The notes below the pieces were generated by a model. The model did not search any database, had not been told where the DNA came from, and worked only from the letters and a program-made list of their open reading frames with translations. A program made the translations under genes and the position numbers. A stretch of 64,000 bases of DNA from Bin80 sp965220365 (lineage in GTDB: Bacteria > Bacteroidota > Rhodothermia > Rhodothermales > Bin80), in NCBI GenBank assembly GCA_965220365.1, contig OZ244823.1, forward strand, positions 1,302,001-1,366,000. Reading direction: 5' to 3'. Below, piece by piece: positions 17,101 to 29,100 of this stretch; positions within the stretch are counted from its first letter, which is position 1; each line of letters opens with the position of its first letter.

Positions 17101-20100
17101 AGTATCGATGTCAATGCGGCACCAAGGTCCGACCCACTTTTTGCTTATACGTCGTGGGATGATTTTGAGACGCTGTGGGTTGGAGGGATTCTGATTCCCA
17201 AAGGAACAACAATCGCTAGAGATACGGTCGTCATCAAGACAGATTTTGAGGCCGAACCAGATGAGGTCTTTAATGTAGGGTATCCGAAGTCACGATTGCC
17301 GGATGCGGTGCGACATGCTGAACAACAAACAAGAATCTCGCTTCCTGGCATTCCCTGTGACGACGTTACTTGTGCCATTACGATCAAGGATGTTGAGCCA
17401 GAGCAGATTGTAACCTTATCGGCATCCCCAAACCCGGTTTTTGAGGGAAATTCAACAACGCTGACGATGACGCTGACTAAGCCGTTGCCAAAAAGCGAGG
17501 TGAGAGAGTTTCAGATCCTTAGCAACGACCCTGATTCCGATGCCAATGAACACGACATTGCTTTGCCTCTGAGGCATGCGGGACCTTGGAATGTTAGGTG
17601 GTTTAGGTTTGGCGAGGACAAACTTAAGTCCGAGGTCGTAATTGAAATAAAAGATGATGGCATAGACGACGAAGGGGACGAGAAGTTAATCTGGCAAATT
17701 GTAGGTTTTACGAATACCGAAGTGAAGCATGCGTGTTCGCATGTGTATTCTAAAAAGTCCCTCTGCAAGAGTGCCATTGTAATCAAAGATCCGGTCAAGA
17801 TCACAGTGACTCCGTCAGCGGCGATCACGATGGCGGAGGGAGGTACTGCGACCTTTGGGGTATCGCTAAGTTCAGCGCCGTCTTCAGATGTGACCGTGGC
17901 GATGAGTGGGCTTGTAGGCACGGATCTGACAGCTCCGCGGGCGGGTGGATCGAGCTTAATATTTACGCCTACGAACTACAGCACACCGCAGGAGATAACG
18001 CTGGTTGCGGCGAATGATGATGATGACGTTAAGGATGATGACGTTACCCTGACCTTAACGGGTTCGGATGCGGAATATGACGGGGTAACTACGGATGTGA
18101 CGGTGACGATTGAAGATAACGATGTCGGAGCGATCATAGCGAATCCATCAGATGTTAAGATAACGGAAGGTAGTACTGCGACCTTTGATGTGTCGCTAAG
18201 TGCTAGACCATCAACAAACGTGACAGTGGAACTGAGTGGTCATGCAGGTACGGATCTGGGTACTACTCCACCGGACCCGCAGACGATAATATTTACGCCT
18301 CATAATTACACTATAGCGCAGTCAGTGACCTTGACGGCAGACGAGGACACTGATTTTTTAGATCGATTTGAGTGGTTATCCTTAGATGCCTCTAATGCGG
18401 AATACGATGGTGTACAGACATATGTAGGGATACTCATTGATGATAACGATGCTTTAAAAATCACGATTGACGAGGGAAGTTCGGTAGAGGCCCTTGTTCT
18501 ATCCCTGCCTACTAAACCGACATCAGATGTGACGGCAACGATTACCGGATATATAGGCACAGCTCTGGGTACTATCCCACCGGACCCGCAGACGATAATA
18601 TTTACGCCTCATAATTACACTATAGCGCAGTCGGTGACCTTGACCGCAGATGAGGATGATGATATACAGAATGATGTAGTGATGTTGGTTGCGGAGTATT
18701 CTGGCGGCGACTATGGCGGGCAGGACGTGAATATCGAGGTAACGATTAGGGATAATGATGCGGTGCCGCCGATCGTAGATATTGACATGCCGGCCCGGAT
18801 CAACAGTGCGGCGCCGCTGACGGCAAGCTTTACGTTTGATAAATCGGTGACTGGGTTTGTGTTGGCGGATGATGTAACGGTCACCGGTGGCACGGCGGGG
18901 GCGCTCAGCGGCAGCGGCTCCAGCTACAGTCTGCCAATCACGCCGTCGGGGGGAAGTGATGTGGTGGTGACGGTCGCGGCGAACAGCGTCACGGACGACC
19001 TTGGCAATTCCGGTCCGGCGACGGCAGTGTCGAAAACGGCGACCTGGGATGCGGCGGTTCCGACGCTGGCGATCGGTGGGGTTCCGGGGAAAATCAACAG
19101 TACGACGGCGTTCACGGCGAGCTTTACCTTCAGTGAGGATGTGACGGGGTTTGTGGCGGCGGATGTGGGTGTGACGGGCGGAGCGGCGAGCGGCTTCACG
19201 GGCAGTGGGGCGAGCTACAGCGCGACGATCACGCCGACGGGGAATGCGGATGTGGTGGTGAGTGTGGATGCGAACAGTGCGACGGACGGGGTGAACCTGG
19301 CGCCGGCGAGCGAGGTGTCGAAAACGGCTACCTGGGATGTGGCGGCGCCAAGGGTAACGATGGTCGTGCCGCCCTGGATTAACAGCGCGGGCAAATTCAC
19401 GGTAAATTTTACGTTTAATAAAATAGTGACGGGCTTTGAGGCCGCGGATATAAGGGTTATCGGTGGCACGGCGGGGGCGCTGATCGGCAGCGGGGCGATC
19501 TACAGAATGCAGATCACGACGCCGGGCGGGAGTGATGTGTTGGTAACGGTCAAGGCCAACAGCGTCACAGACAACATTGGCAATTCCGGTCCGGCGACGG
19601 AAGTAACGGCAATAGTCATGTGGGATGCGGCGCCGCCGACCGTAGATATTGACATGCCGACCCGGATTAACAGCACGACCGCATTCACGGCAAACTTCAT
19701 GTTCGATAGAACAGTGAGGGGCTTTGTGGCGAGGGATGTGAGTGTGAGTGGCGGCACGAGGGGGGCGCTCAGCGGCAGCGGCTCCAGATACAGAATGTCG
19801 GTCACGCCGTCAGGGGGAAGTAATGTAGTAGTGACCGTGGGTGCGAACCGTGTCTTCGACAATGATTTCCGTAATGGTCCGGCGACGGCAGTGTCGAAAA
19901 CGGCGGTCTGGGATGCGGCGGTTCCGACCGTAGATATTGCCATGCCGACCCGGATTAACAGCACGGCGCCGCTGACGGCAAGCTTCACGTTTGATAAAGC
20001 GGTAACCGGGTTTGTGTTGGCGGATGATGTGACGGTCAGTGGTGGCACGGCGGGCGCACTGACCGGCAGCGGTTCCAGCTACAGTCTGCCGATCACGCCG

Positions 20101-23100
20101 ACAGGTGGGAGTAATGTAGTAGTGACGGTCGCGTCGAACAGCGTCACGGACGACCTTGGCAATTCCGGTCCGGTGACAGATATTTCCGAGACAGCCACCT
20201 GGGATGCGGCGCCGCCAAGGGTAAGGCTCATCATTCCAGACTGGATTAACAACACGGACGCATTCACGGTATACTTCATGTTTAATAAAATGGTAACCGG
20301 CTTTGCGGCGGCGGATATAACGGTGACCGGTGGCACGGCGGGGGCACTGACGGGCAGCGGAGCGAGCTACACGCTGCCGATCACGCCGGCGGGAGGTGAA
20401 GATGTGGTGGTAACGGTCGCGGCCAACAGCGTCACGGACAATATCGGCAATTCCGGTCCGTCTCCGGCGGTTACGAAAACGGCCACCTGGGATGCGGCGC
20501 CGCCGACGGTAGATATTTCCATGCCGGCCCGGATTAACTCTGCGGCGGCGTTCACGGCGAGCTTTATGTTCGATAGAACAGTGGGGGGATTTGAGGCCGC
20601 GGATATAACGGTGACCGGTGGCACGGCGGGCGCATTGAGCGGCAGCGGGGCGAGCTACACGCTGCCGATCACGCCGGCGGGGGGAAGTGATGTGGTGGTG
20701 ACGGTGGGTGCGAACCGTGTTTTCGACTATAGTTTCCGTCTCGGTCCGTCCACGGCAGTAACGGCGACGGCCATCTGGGATGCGTCAGCACCGACCGTAG
20801 ATATTTCTGTGCCGGCCCGGATTAACTCTGCGGTGGCCTTCACGGCGACCTTTACGTTTGACAAAGCGGTGACGGGGTTTGAGGCCGCGGATATAACGGT
20901 GACCGGCGGCACGGCGGGGGCACTGAGCGGCAGCGGGGCGAGCTACACGCTGCCGATCACACCGGCGGGGGGAAGTGATGTAGTGGTAACGGTCGCGGCC
21001 AACAGCGTGACCGACCAGGTGGGCAATCTCGGTCCGGTGACGGCAGTAACGGCAACGGCGACCTGGGACGCAGCGGCGCCGACGCTGGCGATCACGGGAG
21101 TTCCTTCAAAGATCAACAGTACGACGGCGTTCACGGCGACCTTTACGTTTGACAAAGCGGTGACGGGGTTTGTGTTGGCGGATGATGTGACGGTGACCGG
21201 CGGCACGGCGGGGGCACTGAGCGGCAGCGGGGCGAGCTACACGCTACCGATCACGCCGTCGGGGGGTGCAGATGTGGTGGTAACGGTCGCGGCGAACAGC
21301 GTGACCGACCAGGTGGGCAATCTCGGTCCGTCCACGGCAGTAACGGCAACGGCGGTGTGGGACGCATCGCCGCCGACGGTAGATATTTCCATGCCGGCCC
21401 GGATCAACAGTACGGCGCCGCTGACGGCGACCTTTACGTTTGACAAAGCGGTGACGGGGTTTGAGGCCGCGGATATAACGGTGACCGGTGGCACGGCGGG
21501 CGCACTGACGGGCAGCGGGGCGAGCTACACGCTACCGATCACGCCGTCGGGGGGTGCAGATGTGGTGGTAACGGTGAGTGCGAACAGCGTGACCGACCAG
21601 GTGGGCAATCTCGGTCCGTCCACGGCAGTAACGGCAACGGCGGTGTGGGACGCATCGCCGCCGACGGTAGATATTTCCATGCCGGCCCGGATCAACAGTA
21701 CGGCGCCGCTGACGGCGACCTTTACGTTTGACAAAGCGGTGACGGGGTTTGAGGCCGCGGATATAACGGTGACCGGTGGCACGGCGGGCGCACTGACGGG
21801 CAGCGGAGCGAGCTACACGCTGCCGATCACACCGGCGGGGGGAAGTGATGTAGTGGTAACGGTCGCGGCCAACAGCGTGACCGACCAGGTGGGCAATCTC
21901 GGTCCGGTGACGGCAGTAACGGCAACGGCGACCTGGGACGCATTGGCGCCGACGCTGGCGATCACGGGAGTTCCTTCAAAGATCAACAGTACGGCGCCGC
22001 TGACGGCGACCTTTACGTTTGACAAAGCGGTGACGGGGTTTGAGGCCGCGGATATAACGGTGACCGGTGGCACGGCGGGCGCACTGACGGGCAGCGGGGC
22101 GAGCTACACGCTACCGATCACGCCGTCGGGGGGTGCAGATGTGGTGGTAACGGTGAGTGCGAACAGCGTCACGGACGATCTTGGCAATTCCGGTCCGGTG
22201 ACGGCAGTAACGGCAACGGCGGTGTGGGACGCATCGCCGCCGACGGTAGATATTTCCATGCCGGCCCGGATCAACAGTACGGCGCCGCTGACGGCGACCT
22301 TTACGTTTGACAAAGCGGTGACGGGGTTTGAGGCCGCGGATATAACGGTGACCGGTGGCACGGCGGGCGCACTGACGGGCAGCGGAGCGAGCTACACGCT
22401 GCCGATCACACCGGCGGGGGGAAGTGATGTAGTGGTAACGGTCGCGGCCAACAGCGTGACCGACCAGGTGGGCAATCTCGGTCCGGTGACGGCAGTAACG
22501 GCAACGGCGACCTGGGACGCATTGGCGCCGACGCTGGCGATCACGGGAGTTCCTTCAAAGATCAACAGTACGGCGCCGCTGACGGCGACCTTTACGTTTG
22601 ACAAAGCGGTGACGGGGTTTGAGGCCGCGGATATAACGGTGACCGGTGGCACGGCGGGCGCACTGACGGGCAGCGGGGCGAGCTACACGCTACCGATCAC
22701 GCCGTCGGGGGGTGCAGATGTGGTGGTAACGGTGAGTGCGAACAGCGTCACGGACGATCTTGGCAATTCCGGTCCGGTGACGGCAGTAACGGCAACGGCG
22801 GTGTGGGACGCATCGCCGCCGACGGTAGATATTTCCATGCCGGCCCGGATCAACAGTACGGCGCCGCTGACGGCGACCTTTACGTTTGACAAAGCGGTGA
22901 CGGGGTTTGAGGCCGCGGATATAACGGTGACCGGTGGCACGGCGGGCGCACTGACGGGCAGCGGAGCGAGCTACACGCTGCCGATCACACCGGCGGGGGG
23001 AAGTGATGTAGTGGTAACGGTCGCGGCCAACAGCGTGACCGACCAGGTGGGCAATCTCGGTCCGGTGACGGCAGTAACGGCAACGGCGACCTGGGACGCA

Positions 23101-26100
23101 TTGGCGCCGACGCTGGCGATCACGGGAGTTCCTTCAAAGATCAACAGTACGACGGCGTTCACGGCGACCTTTACGTTTGACAAAGCGGTGACGGGGTTTG
23201 TGTTGGCGGATGATGTGACGGTGATCGGCGGCACGGCGGGGGCACTGAGCGGCAGCGGGGCGAGCTACACGCTACCGATCACGCCGTCGGGGGGTGCAGA
23301 TGTGGTGGTAACGGTCGCGGCCAACAGCGTGACCGACCAGGTGGGCAATCTCGGTCCGTCCACGGCAGTAACGGCAACGGCGGTGTGGGACGCATCGCCG
23401 CCGACGGTAGATATTTCCATGCCGGCCCGGATCAACAGTACGGCGCCGCTGACGGCGACCTTTACGTTTGACAAAGCGGTGACGGGGTTTGAGGCCGCGG
23501 ATATAACGGTGACCGGTGGCACGGCGGGCGCACTGACGGGCAGCGGGGCGAGCTACACGCTACCGATCACGCCGTCGGGGGGTGCAGATGTGGTGGTAAC
23601 GGTGAGTGCGAACAGCGTGACCGACCAGGTGGGCAATCTCGGTCCGTCCACGGCAGTAACGGCAACGGCGGTGTGGGACGCATCGCCGCCGACGGTAGAT
23701 ATTTCCATGCCGGCCCGGATCAACAGTACGGCGCCGCTGACGGCGACCTTTACGTTTGACAAAGCGGTGACGGGGTTTGAGGCCGCGGATATAACGGTGA
23801 CCGGTGGCACGGCGGGCGCACTGACGGGCAGCGGAGCGAGCTACACGCTGCCGATCACACCGGCGGGGGGAAGTGATGTAGTGGTAACGGTCGCGGCCAA
23901 CAGCGTGACCGACCAGGTGGGCAATCTCGGTCCGGTGACGGCAGTAACGGCAACGGCGACCTGGGACGCATTGGCGCCGACGCTGGCGATCACGGGAGTT
24001 CCTTCAAAGATCAACAGTACGACGGCGTTCACGGCGACCTTTACGTTTGACAAAGCGGTGACGGGGTTTGTGTTGGCGGATGATGTGACGGTGATCGGCG
24101 GCACGGCGGGGGCACTGAGCGGCAGCGGGGCGAGCTACACGCTACCGATCACGCCGTCGGGGGGTGCAGATGTGGTGGTAACGGTGAGTGCGAACAGCGT
24201 CACGGACGATCTTGGCAATTCCGGTCCGGTGACGGCAGTAACGGCAACGGCGGTGTGGGACGCATCGCCGCCGACGGTAGATATTTCCATGCCGGCCCGG
24301 ATCAACAGTACGGCGCCGCTGACGGCGACCTTTACGTTTGACAAAGCGGTGACGGGGTTTGTGTTGGCGGATGATGTGACGGTGACCGGTGGCACGGCGG
24401 GCGCACTGACGGGCAGCGGAGCGAGCTACACGCTGCCGATCACACCGGCGGGGGGAAGTGATGTAGTGGTAACGGTCGCGGCCAACAGCGTGACCGACCA
24501 GGTGGGCAATCTCGGTCCGGTGACGGCAGTAACGGCAACGGCGACCTGGGACGCATTGGCGCCGACGCTGGCGATCACGGGAGTTCCTTCAAAGATCAAC
24601 AGTACGACGGCGTTCACGGCGACCTTTACGTTTAACAAAGCGGTGACGGGGTTTGTGTTGGCGGATGATGTGACGGTGATCGGCGGCACGGCGGGGGCAC
24701 TGAGCGGCAGCGGGGCGAGCTACACGCTACCGATCACGCCGTCGGGGGGTGCAGATGTGGTGGTAACGGTGAGTGCGAACAGCGTCACGGACGATCTTGG
24801 CAATTCCGGTCCGGTGACGGCAGTAACGGCAACGGCGACCTGGGACGCATCGCCGCCGACGGTAGATATTTCCATGCCGGCCCGGATCAACAGTACGGCG
24901 CCGCTGACGGCGACCTTTACGTTTGACAAAGCGGTGACGGGGTTTGAGGCCGCGGATATAACGGTGACCGGTGGCACGGCGGGCGCACTGACGGGCAGCG
25001 GAGCGAGCTACACGCTGCCGATCACACCGGCGGGGGGAAGTGATGTAGTGGTAACGGTCGCGGCCAACAGCGTGACCGACCAGGTGGGCAATCTCGGTCC
25101 GGTGACGGCAGTAACGGCAACGGCGGTGTGGGACGCATCGCCGCCGACGGTAGATATTTCCATGCCGGCCCGGATCAACAGTACGGCGCCGCTGACGGCG
25201 ACCTTTACGTTTGACAAAGCGGTGACGGGGTTTGAGGCCGCGGATATAACGGTGACCGGTGGCACGGCGGGCGCACTGACGGGCAGCGGAGCGAGCTACA
25301 CGCTACCGATCACGCCGTCGGGGGGTGCAGATGTGGTGGTAACGGTGAGTGCGAACAGCGTCACGGACGATCTTGGCAATTCCGGTCCGGTGACGGCAGT
25401 AACGGCAACGGCGACCTGGGACGCAGCGGCGCCGACGCTGGCGATCACGGGAGTTCCTTCAAAGATCAACAGTACGACGGCGTTCACGGCGACCTTTACA
25501 TTTGACAAAGCGGTGACGGGGTTTGAGGCCGCGGATATAACGGTGACCGGTGGCACGGCGGGCGCACTGACGGGCAGCGGAGCGAGCTACACGCTGCCGA
25601 TCACACCGGCGGGGGGAAGTGATGTAGTGGTAACGGTCGCGGCCAACAGCGTGACCGACCAGGTGGGCAATCTCGGTCCGGTGACGGCAGTAACGGCAAC
25701 GGCGACCTGGGACGCATTGGCGCCGACGCTGGCGATCACGGGAGTTCCTTCAAAGATCAACAGTACGACGGCGTTCACGGCGACCTTTACGTTTGACAAA
25801 GCGGTGACGGGGTTTGTGTTGGCGGATGATGTGACGGTGATCGGCGGCACGGCGGGGGCACTGAGCGGCAGCGGGGCGAGCTACACGCTACCGATCACGC
25901 CGTCGGGGGGTGCAGATGTGGTGGTAACGGTGAGTGCGAACAGCGTCACGGACGATCTTGGCAATTCCGGTCCGGTGACGGCAGTAACGGCAACGGCGGT
26001 GTGGGACGCATCGCCGCCGACGGTAGATATTTCCATGCCGGCCCGGATCAACAGTACGGCGCCGCTGACGGCGACCTTTACGTTTGACAAAGCGGTGACG

Positions 26101-29100
26101 GGGTTTGTGTTGGCGGATGATGTGACGGTGACCGGTGGCACGGCGGGCGCACTGACGGGCAGCGGAGCGAGCTACACGCTGCCGATCACACCGGCGGGGG
26201 GAAGTGATGTAGTGGTAACGGTCGCGGCCAACAGCGTGACCGACCAGGTGGGCAATCTCGGTCCGGTGACGGCAGTAACGGCAACGGCGACCTGGGACGC
26301 ATTGGCGCCGACGCTGGCGATCACGGGAGTTCCTTCAAAGATCAACAGTACGACGGCGTTCACGGCGACCTTTACGTTTGACAAAGCGGTGACGGGGTTT
26401 GAGGCCGCGGATATAACGGTGACCGGTGGCACGGCGGGCGCACTGACGGGCAGCGGGGCGAGCTACACGCTACCGATCACGCCGTCGGGGGGTGCAGATG
26501 TGGTGGTAACGGTGAGTGCGAACAGCGTCACGGACGATCTTGGCAATTCCGGTCCGGTGACGGCAGTAACGGCAACGGCGACCTGGGACGCATTGGCGCC
26601 GACGCTGGCGATCACGGGAGTTCCTTCAAAGATCAACAGTACGACGGCGTTCACGGCGACCTTTACGTTTGACAAAGCGGTGACGGGGTTTGTGTTGGCG
26701 GATGATGTGACGGTGACCGGCGGCACGGCGGGGGCACTGAGCGGCAGCGGGGCGAGCTACACGCTACCGATCACGCCGTCGGGGGGTGCAGATGTGGTGG
26801 TAACGGTGAGTGCGAACAGCGTCACGGACGATCTTGGCAATCTCGGTCCGGTGACGGCAGTAACGGCAACGGCGGTGTGGGACGCATCGCCGCCGACGGT
26901 AGATATTGCCGTGCCGGCCCGGATTAACAGCACGGCCGCATTCACGGCAAGCTTCACGTTCGATAGAACAGTGAGGGGCTTTTTGGCGTCGGATGTGACG
27001 GTGACCGGCGGCGCGAAGGGGGCGCTGAGCGGCAGCGGGGCGAGCTACACGCTACCGATCACACCGGCGGGAGGTGCAGATGTGGTGGTAACGGTGAGTG
27101 CGAACAGCGTCACGGACGATCTTGGCAATTACGGTCCGGTGACGGCAGTAACGGCAACGGCCACCTGGGACGATGATGAGATACCGGTTCGGGTGAGTTT
27201 GTCGGCGTCTCTGGACGAGGTTGAGGAGGGGAACCCGGTCACGATCACCGTCACGATGACCGGCCCCCGCAATACGGATGTAATTATCCCTCTGGCGTAT
27301 ACTTCTGTGGGGGACGATCCAGCGGAGGAGGAGGATTATACCAAGCTGGAAAGTATCACGATTCCGAGGGGGGAGCTGGGGGCATCGGAGAATCTGGCCA
27401 CGACTGACGATGAGACGGCGGAGAATGATGAGACCTTTACGGTGGCGATTGATGCGGATCAGTTACCGGATCGGGTCGAGGCGGGCATCAATGTTTCGGC
27501 AGAGATTACCATTCTGGACAATGATTCGCCACCACCGGCGGAAGTGCATCTGTCGGTGCCGCCCGGTGCTGTGGAAGAGGGCGGGGAGGTCACGGTGACC
27601 GTGGCCTTGCCGGAGGATAAAGAGATTACGAGCGATCTGACGATCCCATTAGTCGTAAAAGATGTCAGTGCGGGGGCACAGGATTATGAGGCACCGGTGC
27701 CCGTGGAAGTGCGGATCAAGATGGGAGAGGAGCAGGGCACCTATCGGATCACGATCACGGACGATGATATTGCCGAGGAAGACGAAACCTTCACGGTAGC
27801 GTTCGGAGAGTTGCCCTCCGAAGTAGAGGGCGGGGATCCGGAGTCGGTCACCGTGACGATCCGTGATAATGATCAGGCGGGGATTGCGGTGCCGCCATCG
27901 GCATCGGTCGTGGAGGGAGGCGAGGACGGGTTTGCATTCTCGCTGACCTCGGAGCCGGAGGGTGAGGTGACGGTCAATCTGACAGGGCATGCGGGCACGG
28001 ATCTGACACTGGATCCTGTCCGGCGAACCTTCACGCCGGAGAACTGGCGGGAGCCGCAGCCGGTGACACTCCGTGCTGCCGAGGATCTGGATCGGGAGGA
28101 TGATCCGGTAGTGGTGGTGATGCTGAATGCGATCGGAGGAGGCTACACCGGCATCACCGAAACGATCCAGATCACGATCCTTGAAAATGATCACCCGGGG
28201 ATCAAGGCACCGGTTGGGACAACGGTTCCAGAAGGGGAGTCGACCACCATTGGCCTTGCACTGGTGACGCCGCCTTCCGGTTCGGTGACGCTGACGGTTC
28301 CGAACGCCGTGGAGGACCTGACCGTTTCGGTGACCCAACTGACCTTTACGCCCGACACCTGGGATACGGAGCAGACGATCACGCTGACCGCCGGCGAGGA
28401 CGATGATTTTGCGGACGACCCCGTGACGCTCACCCTGAGTACTATCGGAGGAGAATATACGGGGATCACCCGTGACGTCAGGGTGACGATCATCGACAAT
28501 GATGAGGCGCAGATTGTGGCCGCGGATGCGATTGAGATTGAAGAGGGAGAGGCGGAAGTGCTTATGGTAGGCCTGTCGGCAGAGCCATCGGGCGAAGTGA
28601 CGGTCGATCTTGGTGGGCACGTGGGGACGGATCTGCGTCTGGACCGGACCTCGCTGACCTTTACCCCGGACACCTGGAAAGCGCCGCAGACGGTCATGCT
28701 GACCGCTGCGGAAGAGGATACGGACTATGACAATGATGAAGTGGCGCTGACTCTCACGGCCACCGGAGGGGGCTACGACGCGACCCATACGACTCAGGTC
28801 ACCATCCTTGACAACGATGAAGCGCCGCTGAGCATCTCCATCTTTAATGATGCCGGACTTGAAAACGAAGGGCGTCTCCAGTTGCGCATTCAGTTGAACC
28901 GGTCTGCCGAGGAGGCGGTCACGGTACGGTACGCGACGTCCGATCAAACGGCAGTGGAGGGGGATGATTATACGGCATCCCAGGGGATTGTAATCTTTGA
29001 TCCTGGTGCCACCCGGGGCGTGGTTGAAATCGAAATCATGGATGATGATATTCCAGAAGAGCAGGAGACATTCAGCGTCACGCTGTCGAATCCAACGAAT

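Noticed and set aside
18711..26957. Series of about 85-codon minus-strand ORFs beginning MPP(V/I)TV
   Set aside because: They repeat with the Ig-unit period and are mirror frames of the tandem repeats, not genes.
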